Shown here one piece after another: positions 33,574-42,207 of a DNA stretch of 64,000 bases. The stretch is from positions 372,001 to 436,000 of the forward strand of contig NZ_JAAXCY010000005.1 in assembly GCF_014230465.1 (NCBI RefSeq), read 5' to 3'. The position numbers were made by a program, and so were the translations under genes. The notes under the pieces were generated by a model. It saw only the letters and a program-made list of their open reading frames with translations. It was not told the origin of the DNA and did not search any database. The stretch comes from Pseudomonas cremoris. Its GTDB lineage: Bacteria > Pseudomonadota > Gammaproteobacteria > Pseudomonadales > Pseudomonadaceae. How positions within the stretch are numbered: position 1 is the stretch's first letter; every line of letters begins with the position of its first letter.

Positions 33574-34083
33574 ATGATGAACGCAATGCAGATGCCGATG
33601 AACACCACCATGCCCATGATGCCAATGATGGGCATGCCGATGATGATGGCCACGATGACCTGCCACATGGCCGGCGACGGCATGATGTGCACCATGAAGC
33701 CGGCTGCTGGCATGGACATGGCTCAGTTCAAGACCAACGCCGAAATGATGGCGATGATGATGAACTGCGGCATGCCGATGATGATGCAGTGCGCCAATAT
33801 GTCGATGATGTGCATGTCGGCCGACGCCATGAACATGATGACCTCCATGAACATGTCGATGATGCCGATGATGGCCATGGGCATGCAGATGCCGATGATG
33901 AAGTGCGTGATGGAATGCACCATGATGGGCGACAGCATGATGTGCAAAATGATGCCGATGCCAGGCATGAGCATGGCCATGATGGAAAACTGCTGCATGC
34001 TCATGAACAAAATGATGAACGACTGCGCCATGCCGATGATGATGAGCTGCAACGGCATGCCGATGATGTGCTGCACCTGCTGA
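33574..34083 (+). CDS. Methionine- and cysteine-rich protein, putative soft-metal binder
   Basis: A 169-residue protein with 71 Met (42%) and 15 Cys. No signal peptide in the usual sense. Two related modules: CHMAGDGMMC (Cys30/39) with Cys65, 73, 80, and CTMMGDSMMC (Cys115/124) with Cys151, 159, 166, so the gene arose by internal duplication. MxM, MMxMM and CxxC-like sets would suit Cu(I), Ag(I) or Hg(II). GGAG precedes ATG and a strong terminator follows, so it is a complete single-gene unit. Methionine as oxidant sink is an alternative role. No family known to me. Confidence 0.75.
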   Translation: MMNAMQMPMNTTMPMMPMMGMPMMMATMTCHMAGDGMMCTMKPAAGMDMAQFKTNAEMMAMMMNCGMPMMMQCANMSMMCMSADAMNMMTSMNMSMMPMMAMGMQMPMMKCVMECTMMGDSMMCKMMPMPGMSMAMMENCCMLMNKMMNDCAMPMMMSCNGMPMMCCTC

Positions 34084-34100
34084 TAGGTCGCGCGCTATAA

Positions 34101-34128
34101 AAAACGCCCCGACCTGTCGGGGCGTTTT
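34101..34128. terminator. Bidirectional terminator
   Basis: AAAACGCCCCGA/TCGGGGCGTTTT, perfect 12-base stem with a four-base loop between convergent genes. Confidence 0.9.
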
Positions 34129-34133
34129 GCATT

Positions 34134-34760
34134 TCAGTCCAGCCGTTCGGGGTAGGTGATCACCAGAAACGCCACCGCCTCGCTGTCCGCCGGGTTGCGG
34201 TAGCGGTGGGGTTGGTCGGCGTAGAACAGAATCGAATCACCGGTGGAAAGCAGGTAGCGCTCGTCATTGACGCTCACTTCCAGCACGCCTTGGGCGACTA
34301 CCAGGTTTTCCTGGATGCCAGGGCCGTGGCCTTCGGAAACTTCTTCACCCAGGGCGCGCAGGCGGATCTCATAGAATTCGGATTGCCGCGCGGTGTCGTA
34401 GGGGAACAACGCGCGGCTGATGAACGCGCCATCCGCACTCACCAGGCGTTTGCTCTGCTGTGCCGGCAACACCTCGACACCCTCAAAGGCGCGATCTTCC
34501 AGAAATGCCGCCACCGACACTTTCAAACCCTTCGCAATCTTGCACAGTACCTTGATCGACGGCACGCTGCGCCCGGATTCGATCTGCGCCAGCATCGCCC
34601 GGCTCACGCCGCAGGCGCGCGCCAAACCGTCGAGTGACAAATGGCGCTTGCTGCGCAGGCGTTGCAGGTTGTGGGCGACGCACAGGCTGATCACATCGTC
34701 GTCGGTGTTCGGTTTGGGCAAGGGGTCAGGCGGTTCGGGGAGCACGTGCAGGAAATTCAT
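34134..34760 (-). CDS. XRE-family regulator with C-terminal cupin domain
   Basis: A 208-residue regulator: helix-turn-helix at about residues 27-82 (LQRLRSKRHLSLDGLARACGVSRAMLAQIESG, shown in part) and a cupin sensor domain (GPGIQENLVVAQGVLEV, GDSILFYADQPHRYRNP) at 120-200. This class often controls polyamine, amino-acid or drug-response genes. Start at 34760 has TAAGG upstream. It lies five bases after a 52-residue gene on the same strand and is divergent from the TonB receptor. Confidence 0.85.
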   Translation of the reverse strand: MNFLHVLPEPPDPLPKPNTDDDVISLCVAHNLQRLRSKRHLSLDGLARACGVSRAMLAQIESGRSVPSIKVLCKIAKGLKVSVAAFLEDRAFEGVEVLPAQQSKRLVSADGAFISRALFPYDTARQSEFYEIRLRALGEEVSEGHGPGIQENLVVAQGVLEVSVNDERYLLSTGDSILFYADQPHRYRNPADSEAVAFLVITYPERLD

Positions 34761-34765
34761 CGGCC

Positions 34766-34924
34766 TTACGCCCGGCGGGTATCGCTGGACAGGGCGGCCT
34801 GTACGGTCAACACCGCAAGCCCGGCACGCGCTGCGTACATCGCCCACATCAGCTCGGCCGCTGCGCGCGCCTGGCGGCGTTTACGGTGGAGCGTGAAGTC
34901 GATGACGTTGGCAGTTGTTTGCAT
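34766..34924 (-). CDS. Small protein upstream of the cupin regulator
   Basis: Fifty-two residues, basic N-terminus (VIDFTLHRKRRQARA) then one hydrophobic helix (ELMWAMYAARAGLAVLTVQAAL). Probably membrane-attached. Only five bases separate it from the regulator gene, so they share a transcript. Ribosome site weak (GAGAA). Unknown role. Confidence 0.5.
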   Translation of the reverse strand: MQTTANVIDFTLHRKRRQARAAAELMWAMYAARAGLAVLTVQAALSSDTRRA

Positions 34925-35147
34925 GGGGGCGTTCTCGTGGGACGTGGTTGACTCAGTGGCTCCACAGTAATCGCTGACGGTTATTTCTTTAAATACTGAG
35001 TTTGCATGTGGTAATTCGATTTTGGACTTAGCAAATAATCTTGGTCCGATGCTGTTGTGGGAAAGGTCTGGTCCGTTATTTAGGCGTGACCTGGCGTGCG
35101 CGCCTGCCATCCCATCACTGCCCCCGAACTCCCCAAGGACCTTCCCG

Positions 35148-37262
35148 ATGCTGCTGCGCCAACCTCCGCTCCTGTTTGCTGCCCTGACTTTAAGCTCACT
35201 GGTACACGCCGAAGACCTGCAACTGGCTCCAGTGGAAGTCACCAGCGGCGAAGCCAGTGCCGGCGAAGTGGCCCAGGCCCAGCTTAAAAGCGTGCCCGGC
35301 GGCACCAACTACATCGACATGAGCAGCGTGGCGCAGGGCCGGGTCAGCACCAACGAAGACGTGTTCAAGTACCAGCCCGGGGTGTACGCGAAGGCGGCGA
35401 ATAACGAAGGCATCAAGCTCTCCATCCGTGGCTCCGGCCTGAACCGCAGCCCTGGCGCTCACGGTTCCGGGTTGTATGAAATGTTCGACGGCCTGCCGCT
35501 GACCGGCCCCGGCGGCACGCCCTACGAGTTGAAGGTGCCCCTGTGGCAAAGCCGCGTCGAAGTGCTGCGCGGCGCCAATGGTTTCGATCAGGGCGCGCTG
35601 GCCTTGGGCGGCGCGGTCAATTACGTGACCCACACCGGCTATGATGCGCCCAAGCTGCAACTGCGCTATGAGGCGGGCAGCAAAGGCTATAGGCAGCGCG
35701 AAATCAGCTCGGGCCAGGTGCTGGGTGACGCCGACTACTACATCAGCCTCACCGATTCCGAATCCGACGGCTACCAGCGCCAGAGCGCCGCCACCGGCAA
35801 GGGCTTCGCGGCCAACTTCGGCTACCGCTTCAGCCCTGAACTGGAAACCCGCTTCTATATCCGCTACCGCGAAACCACCAACGACACACCTGGCAAACTC
35901 ACACGCGACCAGATCAACCACGACCCGCGCGCCGCCAATAGCCTTAACGCCGCCCGCGACTCCAAGCGCCTGGAGCCGGGCTCCACCTGGATCGCCAACA
36001 AGACCACCTTGCAGCTGGACGACAACTCCCGCCTGGAGTTCGGCCTGGCGTACCACGACTACCCGATGGACCTGCGCGAAGGCACTATCCGCCTGAAAGT
36101 CGCCTACACCGACATCAGCAGCACCCTCAACTACATCCGTCAGGACATGCTGTTCGGTCACGACAGCAAGACCACCATCGGCCTGCGCACTACCCAGGCG
36201 ATGCCCAACAACGGCGGGGCGGAATATGTACGTATTCCTTCAACAGATCCCACAAAATATTACGCGCCGGGCACCAAGACCCGCGACTACAGCTACCTGG
36301 GTTCGGATACCGTGCTGCATATCGGCAACGACCTGGAATTGGTCCCCGACCTGTGGCTGACCACCGGCCTGGCGGCGATCTATACCCGTCGCGAAACCGA
36401 GGTGAGCTACCCAGAGACCCATGCAAAAGTGAGCCAGCATGACTGGGACTACGCACCACGTGTTGGCCTGCGCTATGACTTCACCCCGCAACTGCAGGTG
36501 TACGGCAACCTGAGCCGCTCGGTAGAGCCGCCGCACGCGTGGTCGATGATTTGGGGTTCCAACAAGTACTTCACCAGTGGCCCGGCCAGCGGCTATGCGC
36601 GTGAAGGCGTCAGCCTGAAAAACCAGACCGCCACCACCCTGGAAATCGGTGGCCGTGGCGAGCAATGGTTCGGCCAATGGGACCTGGCGCTATACCGCTC
36701 CGAAGTGCGCCACGAACTGCTCACCGTGGAAACCCAGGCCCAGACCTCGACCACCAACGCAGTCACCGCCGAAAACAACGCCAGCCCCACCGTGCACCAA
36801 GGCCTGGAACTGGGCCTGCTCAGCCCGTTGTGGGAGGGCGGTCGCAACGGCCGGCTCGCCTTGCGCCAGGCCTATACCTACAGCGACTTCCACTACCGCG
36901 ACGACGACCGCTTTGGCGGCAACACCTTGCCGGGCATTCCCAAGCACTATTACCAGGCGCAAGTGCGCTACAGCCATCCGACGGGTTTCTACACCAGCCT
37001 CAATACCGAACATTCCTCCAGGGTGGCGGTGGATTACGCCAACTCGTTCTATGCCGCGTCCTACACCCTGCTGGGCGCGACCTTCGGCTACGACGCGCCG
37101 AAGCAGGACTGGCAGGCCTGGGTTGACCTGCGCAACCTGACCAACAAGCGCTACGCCAACACCGTCACGCCGGGTTATGACGACAAAGGCCTCGACGCGG
37201 CGCGCTCCACTCCCGGCGATGGTCGTGGCATCTACACCGGCGTCTCCTGGGCCTGGCGCTGA
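35148..37262 (+). CDS. TonB-dependent outer-membrane receptor, FecA-like
   Basis: A 704-residue beta-barrel receptor. Signal peptide to SLVHA, then a short TonB-box-like start (LQLAPVEVTS), plug domain (SIRGSGLNRSPGAHGSGLYEMFDG region, about residues 70-160) and a barrel ending in aromatic W-A-W-R. It lacks the roughly 80-residue signalling (STN) domain that FecA/FpvA use to talk to FecR, although fecI/fecR-like genes follow. CAAGGAC precedes ATG at 35148. Substrate probably a ferric chelate, not determinable. Confidence 0.85.
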   Translation: MLLRQPPLLFAALTLSSLVHAEDLQLAPVEVTSGEASAGEVAQAQLKSVPGGTNYIDMSSVAQGRVSTNEDVFKYQPGVYAKAANNEGIKLSIRGSGLNRSPGAHGSGLYEMFDGLPLTGPGGTPYELKVPLWQSRVEVLRGANGFDQGALALGGAVNYVTHTGYDAPKLQLRYEAGSKGYRQREISSGQVLGDADYYISLTDSESDGYQRQSAATGKGFAANFGYRFSPELETRFYIRYRETTNDTPGKLTRDQINHDPRAANSLNAARDSKRLEPGSTWIANKTTLQLDDNSRLEFGLAYHDYPMDLREGTIRLKVAYTDISSTLNYIRQDMLFGHDSKTTIGLRTTQAMPNNGGAEYVRIPSTDPTKYYAPGTKTRDYSYLGSDTVLHIGNDLELVPDLWLTTGLAAIYTRRETEVSYPETHAKVSQHDWDYAPRVGLRYDFTPQLQVYGNLSRSVEPPHAWSMIWGSNKYFTSGPASGYAREGVSLKNQTATTLEIGGRGEQWFGQWDLALYRSEVRHELLTVETQAQTSTTNAVTAENNASPTVHQGLELGLLSPLWEGGRNGRLALRQAYTYSDFHYRDDDRFGGNTLPGIPKHYYQAQVRYSHPTGFYTSLNTEHSSRVAVDYANSFYAASYTLLGATFGYDAPKQDWQAWVDLRNLTNKRYANTVTPGYDDKGLDAARSTPGDGRGIYTGVSWAWR

Positions 37263-37265
37263 TCC

Positions 37266-37356
37266 TGTAGTGAGCGGGCTTGCCCCGCGCGGCGGTGTGC
37301 CAGGCAGCTTGTTTTTTCCTGATACACCGCCGCGCGGGGCAAGCCCGCTCACTACA
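37266..37356. repeat. REPIN, GTAGTGAGCGGG family
   Basis: Two REP arms forming a perfect 33-base inverted repeat (37266-37298 and 37324-37356) with a 25-base spacer. Core GAGCGGGCTTGCCCCGCG. Located between the receptor and the sigma factor, where it may also end transcription. Confidence 0.9.
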
Positions 37357-37465
37357 AACCCGGGCTCACACAGTAGGTTGGGGTATTTTCAGAGACGGGG
37401 AGGCCCTTGCTCCTACATCGTTTTACTGGCATTGTTCGCGCAATTGGTAATATTTCCCATTTGAG

Positions 37466-38020
37466 ATGCTTTTGCGCATGCATGACATTCCGGCCGCGCT
37501 GGGCGATTCAGTCCGCCAGCAGACCCTTACGGCGATGTACAGCGAGCACCATGGCTGGTTGCACGGCTGGCTGCGCAAAAAACTCGGATGCTCCCAGCAT
37601 GCCGCCGACCTGGCGCACGACGCGTTCATCCGCGTACTGATGCTGGCCGAACCGCACACCATCAAGGAGCCGCGTGCTTTCCTGGCAACCACGGCAGGCC
37701 GCTTGCTGATCGATGGCGCACGCCGTCGACGCATCGAAAAAGCCTACATGGAAGCCCTGGTCATCCAGTGCGAAGACGCCGGCATGCCCGACCCGGCTGC
37801 GATCCACGTGGCGCTGCAAGCCTTGGAACGCATCGCCGAAATGCTTGCCGGCCTACCCGCCAAAGCACGTGACGCCTTCCTGCTGAGCCGCCTCGACGGG
37901 CTGACCTACAGCGAGATCGCCACGCGCCTGAACGTGTCCTCCAGCACCGTCAAAAACTACATCTCCAGCGCCCTGGTGCACTGTTACCACAGCCTGCACG
38001 GGGCGGATCCGCTGGCATGA
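37466..38020 (+). CDS. ECF sigma factor, FecI-like
   Basis: A 184-residue sigma-70 family member with region 2 (HAADLAHDAFIRVLMLAEPHTI) and region 4 (DGLTYSEIATRLNVSSSTVKNYI). It should recruit RNA polymerase to iron-uptake promoters. The AT-rich sequence just upstream (CAATTGGTAATATTTCCCATT) loosely resembles a Fur box. Its stop overlaps the fecR start (ATGA). Start 37466 or 37478. Confidence 0.85.
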   Translation: MLLRMHDIPAALGDSVRQQTLTAMYSEHHGWLHGWLRKKLGCSQHAADLAHDAFIRVLMLAEPHTIKEPRAFLATTAGRLLIDGARRRRIEKAYMEALVIQCEDAGMPDPAAIHVALQALERIAEMLAGLPAKARDAFLLSRLDGLTYSEIATRLNVSSSTVKNYISSALVHCYHSLHGADPLA

Positions 38021-38949
38021 CCTCCGAACAAATCATTCAGCAGGCCGCGAATTGGCTCACGCGCTTGCACGACGAAGACGTCACAGAGGCCGACCGCCAC
38101 GCCTTCGACGCCTGGTGTCAGGCCGACCCGCGCCACGCCGTTGCCATCGAACGCATGCGCGGCCTGTGGGGCAGCCTCGACACCTTGCCCGCAAAGCCCG
38201 CTCGTATGGCGTTGAACCGCGCATTTACCCCGCAGCGCTCACGCGGCGTTCAGGTGACGGGCGTGCTGGGTGTGGTGCTGTGCGCCTGGCTGGGCCTGCA
38301 GCATTTGCCGGTATGGATGGCCGATCAACGTACCGGCGTCGGCGAGCGCCGCCAGGTTGTCCTTGAAGATGGCAGCCGGTTACAGCTCAACAGCAACTCG
38401 GCAGTGGACGTGAAATTCGACGGCCACCAACGCGTGATCGAACTGCTACAAGGCGAGTTGTGGGTGGACGTGGCCAAGGATGCGCAACGGCCGTTCGTGG
38501 TGCGCACCGACCAGGGCACGGCAACTGCATTGGGCACGCGTTATCTGGTCAAGCGCGCTGAAAACGGGACCACGCTGGTGACGGTAATCGAGTCCACCGT
38601 GGCGGTGAAAGGTGATACCAGCGAAGGGGTCAAGGTCGCAGCCGGCCAGCGCTCGATCCTCGATCACGGTCAGGCTCAAGCGCCGCAAGCCATCGGCAAC
38701 AGCGACCCGGATGCCTGGACCCGTGGCCTGCTCAAGGTCAACGACCAACCCCTGGACGAGGTGCTGCAAAGCCTGGCCAGTTACCGCCACGGCCTGGTAC
38801 GTTTCGATCCCCAGGCCCTGAAAAACCTGCGAGTGTCCGGCGTGTTCAAGCTCGACGACACCACGGCTGCACTCGCGACGCTGGCGGATAACCTGCCGAT
38901 CCAGGTGGAGTACTTCACCGACCTGCTGGTGGTGGTCAAACCGCGTTAA
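38017..38949 (+). CDS. FecR-like anti-sigma/transmembrane sensor
   Basis: A 310-residue protein: N-terminal DUF4880-like cytoplasmic part with AHALD-type helix (WCQADPRHAVAIERM), one membrane helix at about 76-92, then the periplasmic FecR domain (RQVVLEDGSRLQLNSNSAV; GTRYLVK). Holds the sigma factor until a receptor signal arrives. The C-terminal 60 residues resemble a short STN fold. Because the neighbouring receptor has no signalling domain, the activating receptor may be encoded elsewhere. Confidence 0.85.
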   Translation: MTSEQIIQQAANWLTRLHDEDVTEADRHAFDAWCQADPRHAVAIERMRGLWGSLDTLPAKPARMALNRAFTPQRSRGVQVTGVLGVVLCAWLGLQHLPVWMADQRTGVGERRQVVLEDGSRLQLNSNSAVDVKFDGHQRVIELLQGELWVDVAKDAQRPFVVRTDQGTATALGTRYLVKRAENGTTLVTVIESTVAVKGDTSEGVKVAAGQRSILDHGQAQAPQAIGNSDPDAWTRGLLKVNDQPLDEVLQSLASYRHGLVRFDPQALKNLRVSGVFKLDDTTAALATLADNLPIQVEYFTDLLVVVKPR

Positions 38950-40757
38950 GGTTGGCGCAAGCGCTTGTACAGCGTATTGCGGCTCACCCCCAGTTCTCGC
39001 GCCAGGTGGGAAATATTGCCGCCGGCGGCCTTCAAGCGCTGGTTCAGATCGATGCTCTCATCCAGCCCCTCACTGGGTGGCAGCGGCGCCGCCAGGTTCA
39101 AGTCCACAAAGAAATCATCCGGCAAATGCTCCGGGCGGATCGGCTGCTCCTCGGCCATCGCCAGCGCCACCTGCAACACGCTGCTCACCTGGCGCAAGTT
39201 GCCTGGCCACGGGTGCTGCTCGAACAGTGCCAACACCTCGGCGCTCAGCCCGGCCCATTGGGTGGGCTCGCGGTGTTGCTGCCAAAGCTGCTGGAACAAT
39301 GCTCGCTTGTCGGTACGCTCGCGCAACGGCGGCAATTCCAGGGTCAGGCCGCCGATGCGATAGTACAAATCCTCGCGAAAGCGCCCCGCCTGCACCAACT
39401 CCCGAAGTGCGCGGTTGGTGGCCGAGATGATGCGCAAATCCACCGGGAACAACTCGCTGCTGCCCACCGGTTGCACGCAACGTTCCTGGAGTACCCTTAA
39501 CAGCCGCGCCTGGGTCGGCAGCGGCATATCGCCAATTTCGTCGAGAAACAGCGTGCCCTTGTCGGCTTTGCGGATCAGCCCGATGCTGCCTTTCTGATTA
39601 GCCCCGGTGAACGCGCCTTTTTCGTAGCCGAACAATTCCGATTCCACCAACTCTGCCGGAATCGCCGCGCAGTTCACCGCGATAAGCGCCTGCTGGCTGC
39701 GGGAACTGGCCTGGTGCAGGGCCTTGACGAACACCTCTTTGCCCACGCCGGTTTCACCGTGGATCAGCAGTGGAATGTCTTTCTCCAGCAAACGCTCCGC
39801 CTGGCGCACCGCCTTTTCCACACGTACATCGCCAAAGTGCAACGCCTTGAGCGCGGTGGCAGCCGGTTTTACCGGCGCAGGTTCAGTGAAGACCCGCGCC
39901 TGTACCGGCATTTTCTTCGGTCGCTTCAACACGCATTGAAAACGATTGCGTCCGGCCGCCTGCAGCGAAAACGGCAAGCCCTCCGGCTGGTTGAGCAGCT
40001 CCAGCAGCGACACCTTGAACAAGCTGTCGATCATCACCCGCGACAGGCTGATGCCCAACAAATTGTCGGCACGGCGATTGGCCGACAACACTTGGCCAGT
40101 GTCATCAAAGATCAGCAAGCCCGCCCATTGGCTGTCGAGGTTGCTCAGGCCGGTGTTGAAGGTCAGCTGGAAATGCTCGTCGCGAAACAGGTTGAGGATC
40201 AGCCGATTCTCCACGGTCTGGCTCATCATCTTGACCATGCCCAAGGTGTGGGAGGGCGGCAGGTAGCTGTCGCTGGACACATCCAGCACGGCAATGATTT
40301 CGCGCTGGGCATCGAAGATCGGCGCGGCCGAGCCGGTCATGAAGCGGTTGGCCTTGAGAAAGTGTTCGTCGTGCTCGATATGCACCGCCTGGGCACAGGC
40401 CAGGGCGGTGCCAATGGCGTTGGTGCCGCTGGAACGTTCCCGCCAGCTCGCGCCAGGGTTGAAACCACGGGCCAGCTTGGGCTCGATAAACCGCTGGGTG
40501 CCCCACGAGGTCAGCACCTGGCCCTGGTTGTCGGCCAGCATGATCAGGCAGTTGGAATTGCTGAGGATATTTTCGTAGTAGGGCAACACTTCCTGATGGG
40601 TGGTCTGCACCAGGGAATGCTGGCGTTCCAGCAACTGGCTGATGCCCTCGGCGGGGAGCTGGTCGAAGCTGGGCGTGCTTTGGTGGTCCAGGCCGAAGGC
40701 GCGGCAACGGCGCCAGGATTCCTGGATAAGGGTGTCGTGGGCCAAGGGTTCGGCCAT
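38946..40757 (-). CDS. Sigma-54-dependent activator, AcoR-like
   Basis: A 603-residue enhancer-binding protein: N-terminal GAF-type sensor (about 60-190), PAS-like part, AAA+ domain with Walker A GETGVGKE, the sigma-54 contact loop GAFTGA (in GYEKGAFTGANQKG) and ISATNRALRELV, and a Fis-type C-terminal helix-turn-helix (ISHLARELGVSRNTLYKRLR). Start at 40757 chosen for the AGG upstream and conserved layout. Divergent from the ABC importer, whose promoter has an RpoN site, so this is its likely activator. Convergent with fecR, overlapping by four bases. Confidence 0.9.
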   Translation of the reverse strand: MAEPLAHDTLIQESWRRCRAFGLDHQSTPSFDQLPAEGISQLLERQHSLVQTTHQEVLPYYENILSNSNCLIMLADNQGQVLTSWGTQRFIEPKLARGFNPGASWRERSSGTNAIGTALACAQAVHIEHDEHFLKANRFMTGSAAPIFDAQREIIAVLDVSSDSYLPPSHTLGMVKMMSQTVENRLILNLFRDEHFQLTFNTGLSNLDSQWAGLLIFDDTGQVLSANRRADNLLGISLSRVMIDSLFKVSLLELLNQPEGLPFSLQAAGRNRFQCVLKRPKKMPVQARVFTEPAPVKPAATALKALHFGDVRVEKAVRQAERLLEKDIPLLIHGETGVGKEVFVKALHQASSRSQQALIAVNCAAIPAELVESELFGYEKGAFTGANQKGSIGLIRKADKGTLFLDEIGDMPLPTQARLLRVLQERCVQPVGSSELFPVDLRIISATNRALRELVQAGRFREDLYYRIGGLTLELPPLRERTDKRALFQQLWQQHREPTQWAGLSAEVLALFEQHPWPGNLRQVSSVLQVALAMAEEQPIRPEHLPDDFFVDLNLAAPLPPSEGLDESIDLNQRLKAAGGNISHLARELGVSRNTLYKRLRQP

Positions 40758-40820
40758 GGGGTGACCTGCATTTTTATTGTTATGGGGGCCTTGCACAATC
40801 CAACGATTAAAACCGGATCA

Positions 40821-40916
40821 AAATGTGGGAGCGGGCTTGCTCGCGAATGCGGTGTGTCAGTCCCTGGAAATGTTGACTGATTTACCGCATTCGCGAGCAA
40901 GCCCGCTCCCACATTT
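40821..40916. repeat. REPIN, TGTGGGAGCGGG family
   Basis: Perfect 33-base inverted repeat (40821-40853, 40884-40916), core GGGAGCGGGCTTGCTCGCGA, spacer 30 bases. Lies between the activator start and its own binding repeats. Confidence 0.9.
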
Positions 40917-40940
40917 GTCCTGTGTTGGTGGTGAGAGTGT

Positions 40941-41009
40941 TGTTCAGAACTGTTCATTGTCAACCCCGTGACTGTTCAGTTGTTCACCTGGAGTGTTCAA
41001 ACACGAACA
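40941..41009. promoter_or_regulatory. Upstream activator repeats: TGTTCA x5
   Basis: TGTTCA at 40941, 40951, 40973, 40981 and 40994, and the complement GAACA at 41005; TGTTC-AAACAC-GAACA forms a palindrome at 40994-41009. They lie 45-110 bases before the RpoN promoter, the usual place for enhancer sites of the divergent activator. They may also control the activator gene itself. Confidence 0.6.
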
Positions 41010-41051
41010 TCGGGTTTTCCCATTTCCTTACACATCAAGCCCTTGCCGTTT

Positions 41052-41067
41052 TGGCACGAAACTCGCT
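41052..41067 (+). promoter_or_regulatory. RpoN (-24/-12) promoter of the ABC importer
   Basis: TGGCACGAAACTCGCT: GG and GC separated by exactly ten bases, close to the consensus TGGCACG-N4-TTGCT. It is 46 bases before the first ATPase start. Confidence 0.8.
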
Positions 41068-41112
41068 CTGACGAATAGCCAGATTCATTCCAATAATAAA
41101 AAAGGTCGTGTC

Positions 41113-42207
41113 ATGTCATTGACCCTGGAACATGTCTCCCGCGTCGTAGAAGGCCAAACCTGGATCGACGACGCCACCCTGCGTTTCGAAGCCGGTTCCT
41201 TCAACGTGTTGCTCGGCCGCACCCTGTCCGGCAAGACCAGCCTGATGCGCCTGATGGCCGGTCTCGACAAGCCCGATAGCGGCCGCATCCTGATGAACGG
41301 CGTCGACGTCACGCAAAAGCCGGTGCGCCTGCGCAACGTGTCGATGGTGTATCAGCAGTTCATCAACTACCCCACCATGACCGTGTTCGAAAACATCGCC
41401 TCGCCGTTGCGCCAGGCCGGTGTGTCCAACGAGCTTATCCAGAGCAAGGTGCTGGAAACCGCCAAGATGCTGCGCATCGAAAAGTTCTTGCAGCGTCATC
41501 CGTTGGAGTTGTCCGGCGGCCAGCAGCAACGCACGGCCATGGCCCGCGCGCTGGTGAAGGATGCCGAGCTGATCCTGTTCGATGAGCCCTTGGTCAACCT
41601 GGACTACAAACTGCGCGAAGAACTGCGCCAGGAAATGCGCGAGCTGTTCAAGGCGCGTCATACCATTGCCATTTATGCCACCACCGAACCCAACGAGGCC
41701 CTGGCCCTGGGCGGCACCACCACCATCCTCCACGAAGGGCGGGTGATCCAGAGCGGCAAGGCCGCCGAGGTCTATCACCAGCCGCAAACCGTATTGGCCG
41801 CCGAGTTGTTTTCCGAACCGCCGATCAACCTGATGCCGGGGCGTATCAGTGGCAATGAAGTGAGTTTCGCCAACTTCGTGCACTTCCCGCTCAACGTCGA
41901 TTTGCGTCCGATCGGCGAAGGCGAATTCCGTTTTGGCGTGCGCCCCAGTCATATCAGCCTGGTTCCCAGCAACGACGATGACCTGGAACTGGCGGTAACC
42001 GTGGAGGTTGCCGAGATCAGCGGCTCGGAAACCTTCCTGCATGTGCGCAGCGAACACTTCCTGTTGGTACTGCACCTGCCGGGCGTGCATGAGTACGACG
42101 TCGACGCGCCGATCCGCGTGTACATCCCCACCCATAAACTCTTTGTGTTCGATGGCCAGGGCCGTTTGGTCCAGGCCCCCGGACGCCGCGTTGCGAGGGT
42201 TGCCTGA
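41113..42207 (+). CDS. ABC importer ATPase, GlpS-like
   Basis: A 364-residue ATP-binding subunit. Walker A is GRTLSGKTS, the signature is LSGGQQQRTAMARAL, Walker B ILFDEPLVNLD; a MalK-type regulatory OB domain fills the last 120 residues. Walker A is slightly unusual (Thr-Leu instead of Ser-Gly after Arg). The order ATPase-ATPase-permease-permease-DUF2160-binding protein is that of the rhizobial glycerol importer GlpSTPQUV. Start at 41113 rather than 40993 because AAAAAGG precedes it. One-base overlap with the next gene. Confidence 0.85.
   Translation: MSLTLEHVSRVVEGQTWIDDATLRFEAGSFNVLLGRTLSGKTSLMRLMAGLDKPDSGRILMNGVDVTQKPVRLRNVSMVYQQFINYPTMTVFENIASPLRQAGVSNELIQSKVLETAKMLRIEKFLQRHPLELSGGQQQRTAMARALVKDAELILFDEPLVNLDYKLREELRQEMRELFKARHTIAIYATTEPNEALALGGTTTILHEGRVIQSGKAAEVYHQPQTVLAAELFSEPPINLMPGRISGNEVSFANFVHFPLNVDLRPIGEGEFRFGVRPSHISLVPSNDDDLELAVTVEVAEISGSETFLHVRSEHFLLVLHLPGVHEYDVDAPIRVYIPTHKLFVFDGQGRLVQAPGRRVARVA

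Noticed and set aside
33723..34076. 117-codon Ile/Met-rich minus frame
   Set aside because: Direct antisense product of the ATG-rich codons of the methionine-rich gene; no start signal.
35196..36161. 321-codon minus-strand frame
   Set aside because: Lies opposite the TonB receptor plug; Val/Ala/Gln-rich shadow with no ribosome site.
37438..37462. Fur box before the FecI-like gene
   Set aside because: The AT-rich stretch matches the 19-base Fur consensus too loosely to list as a feature.
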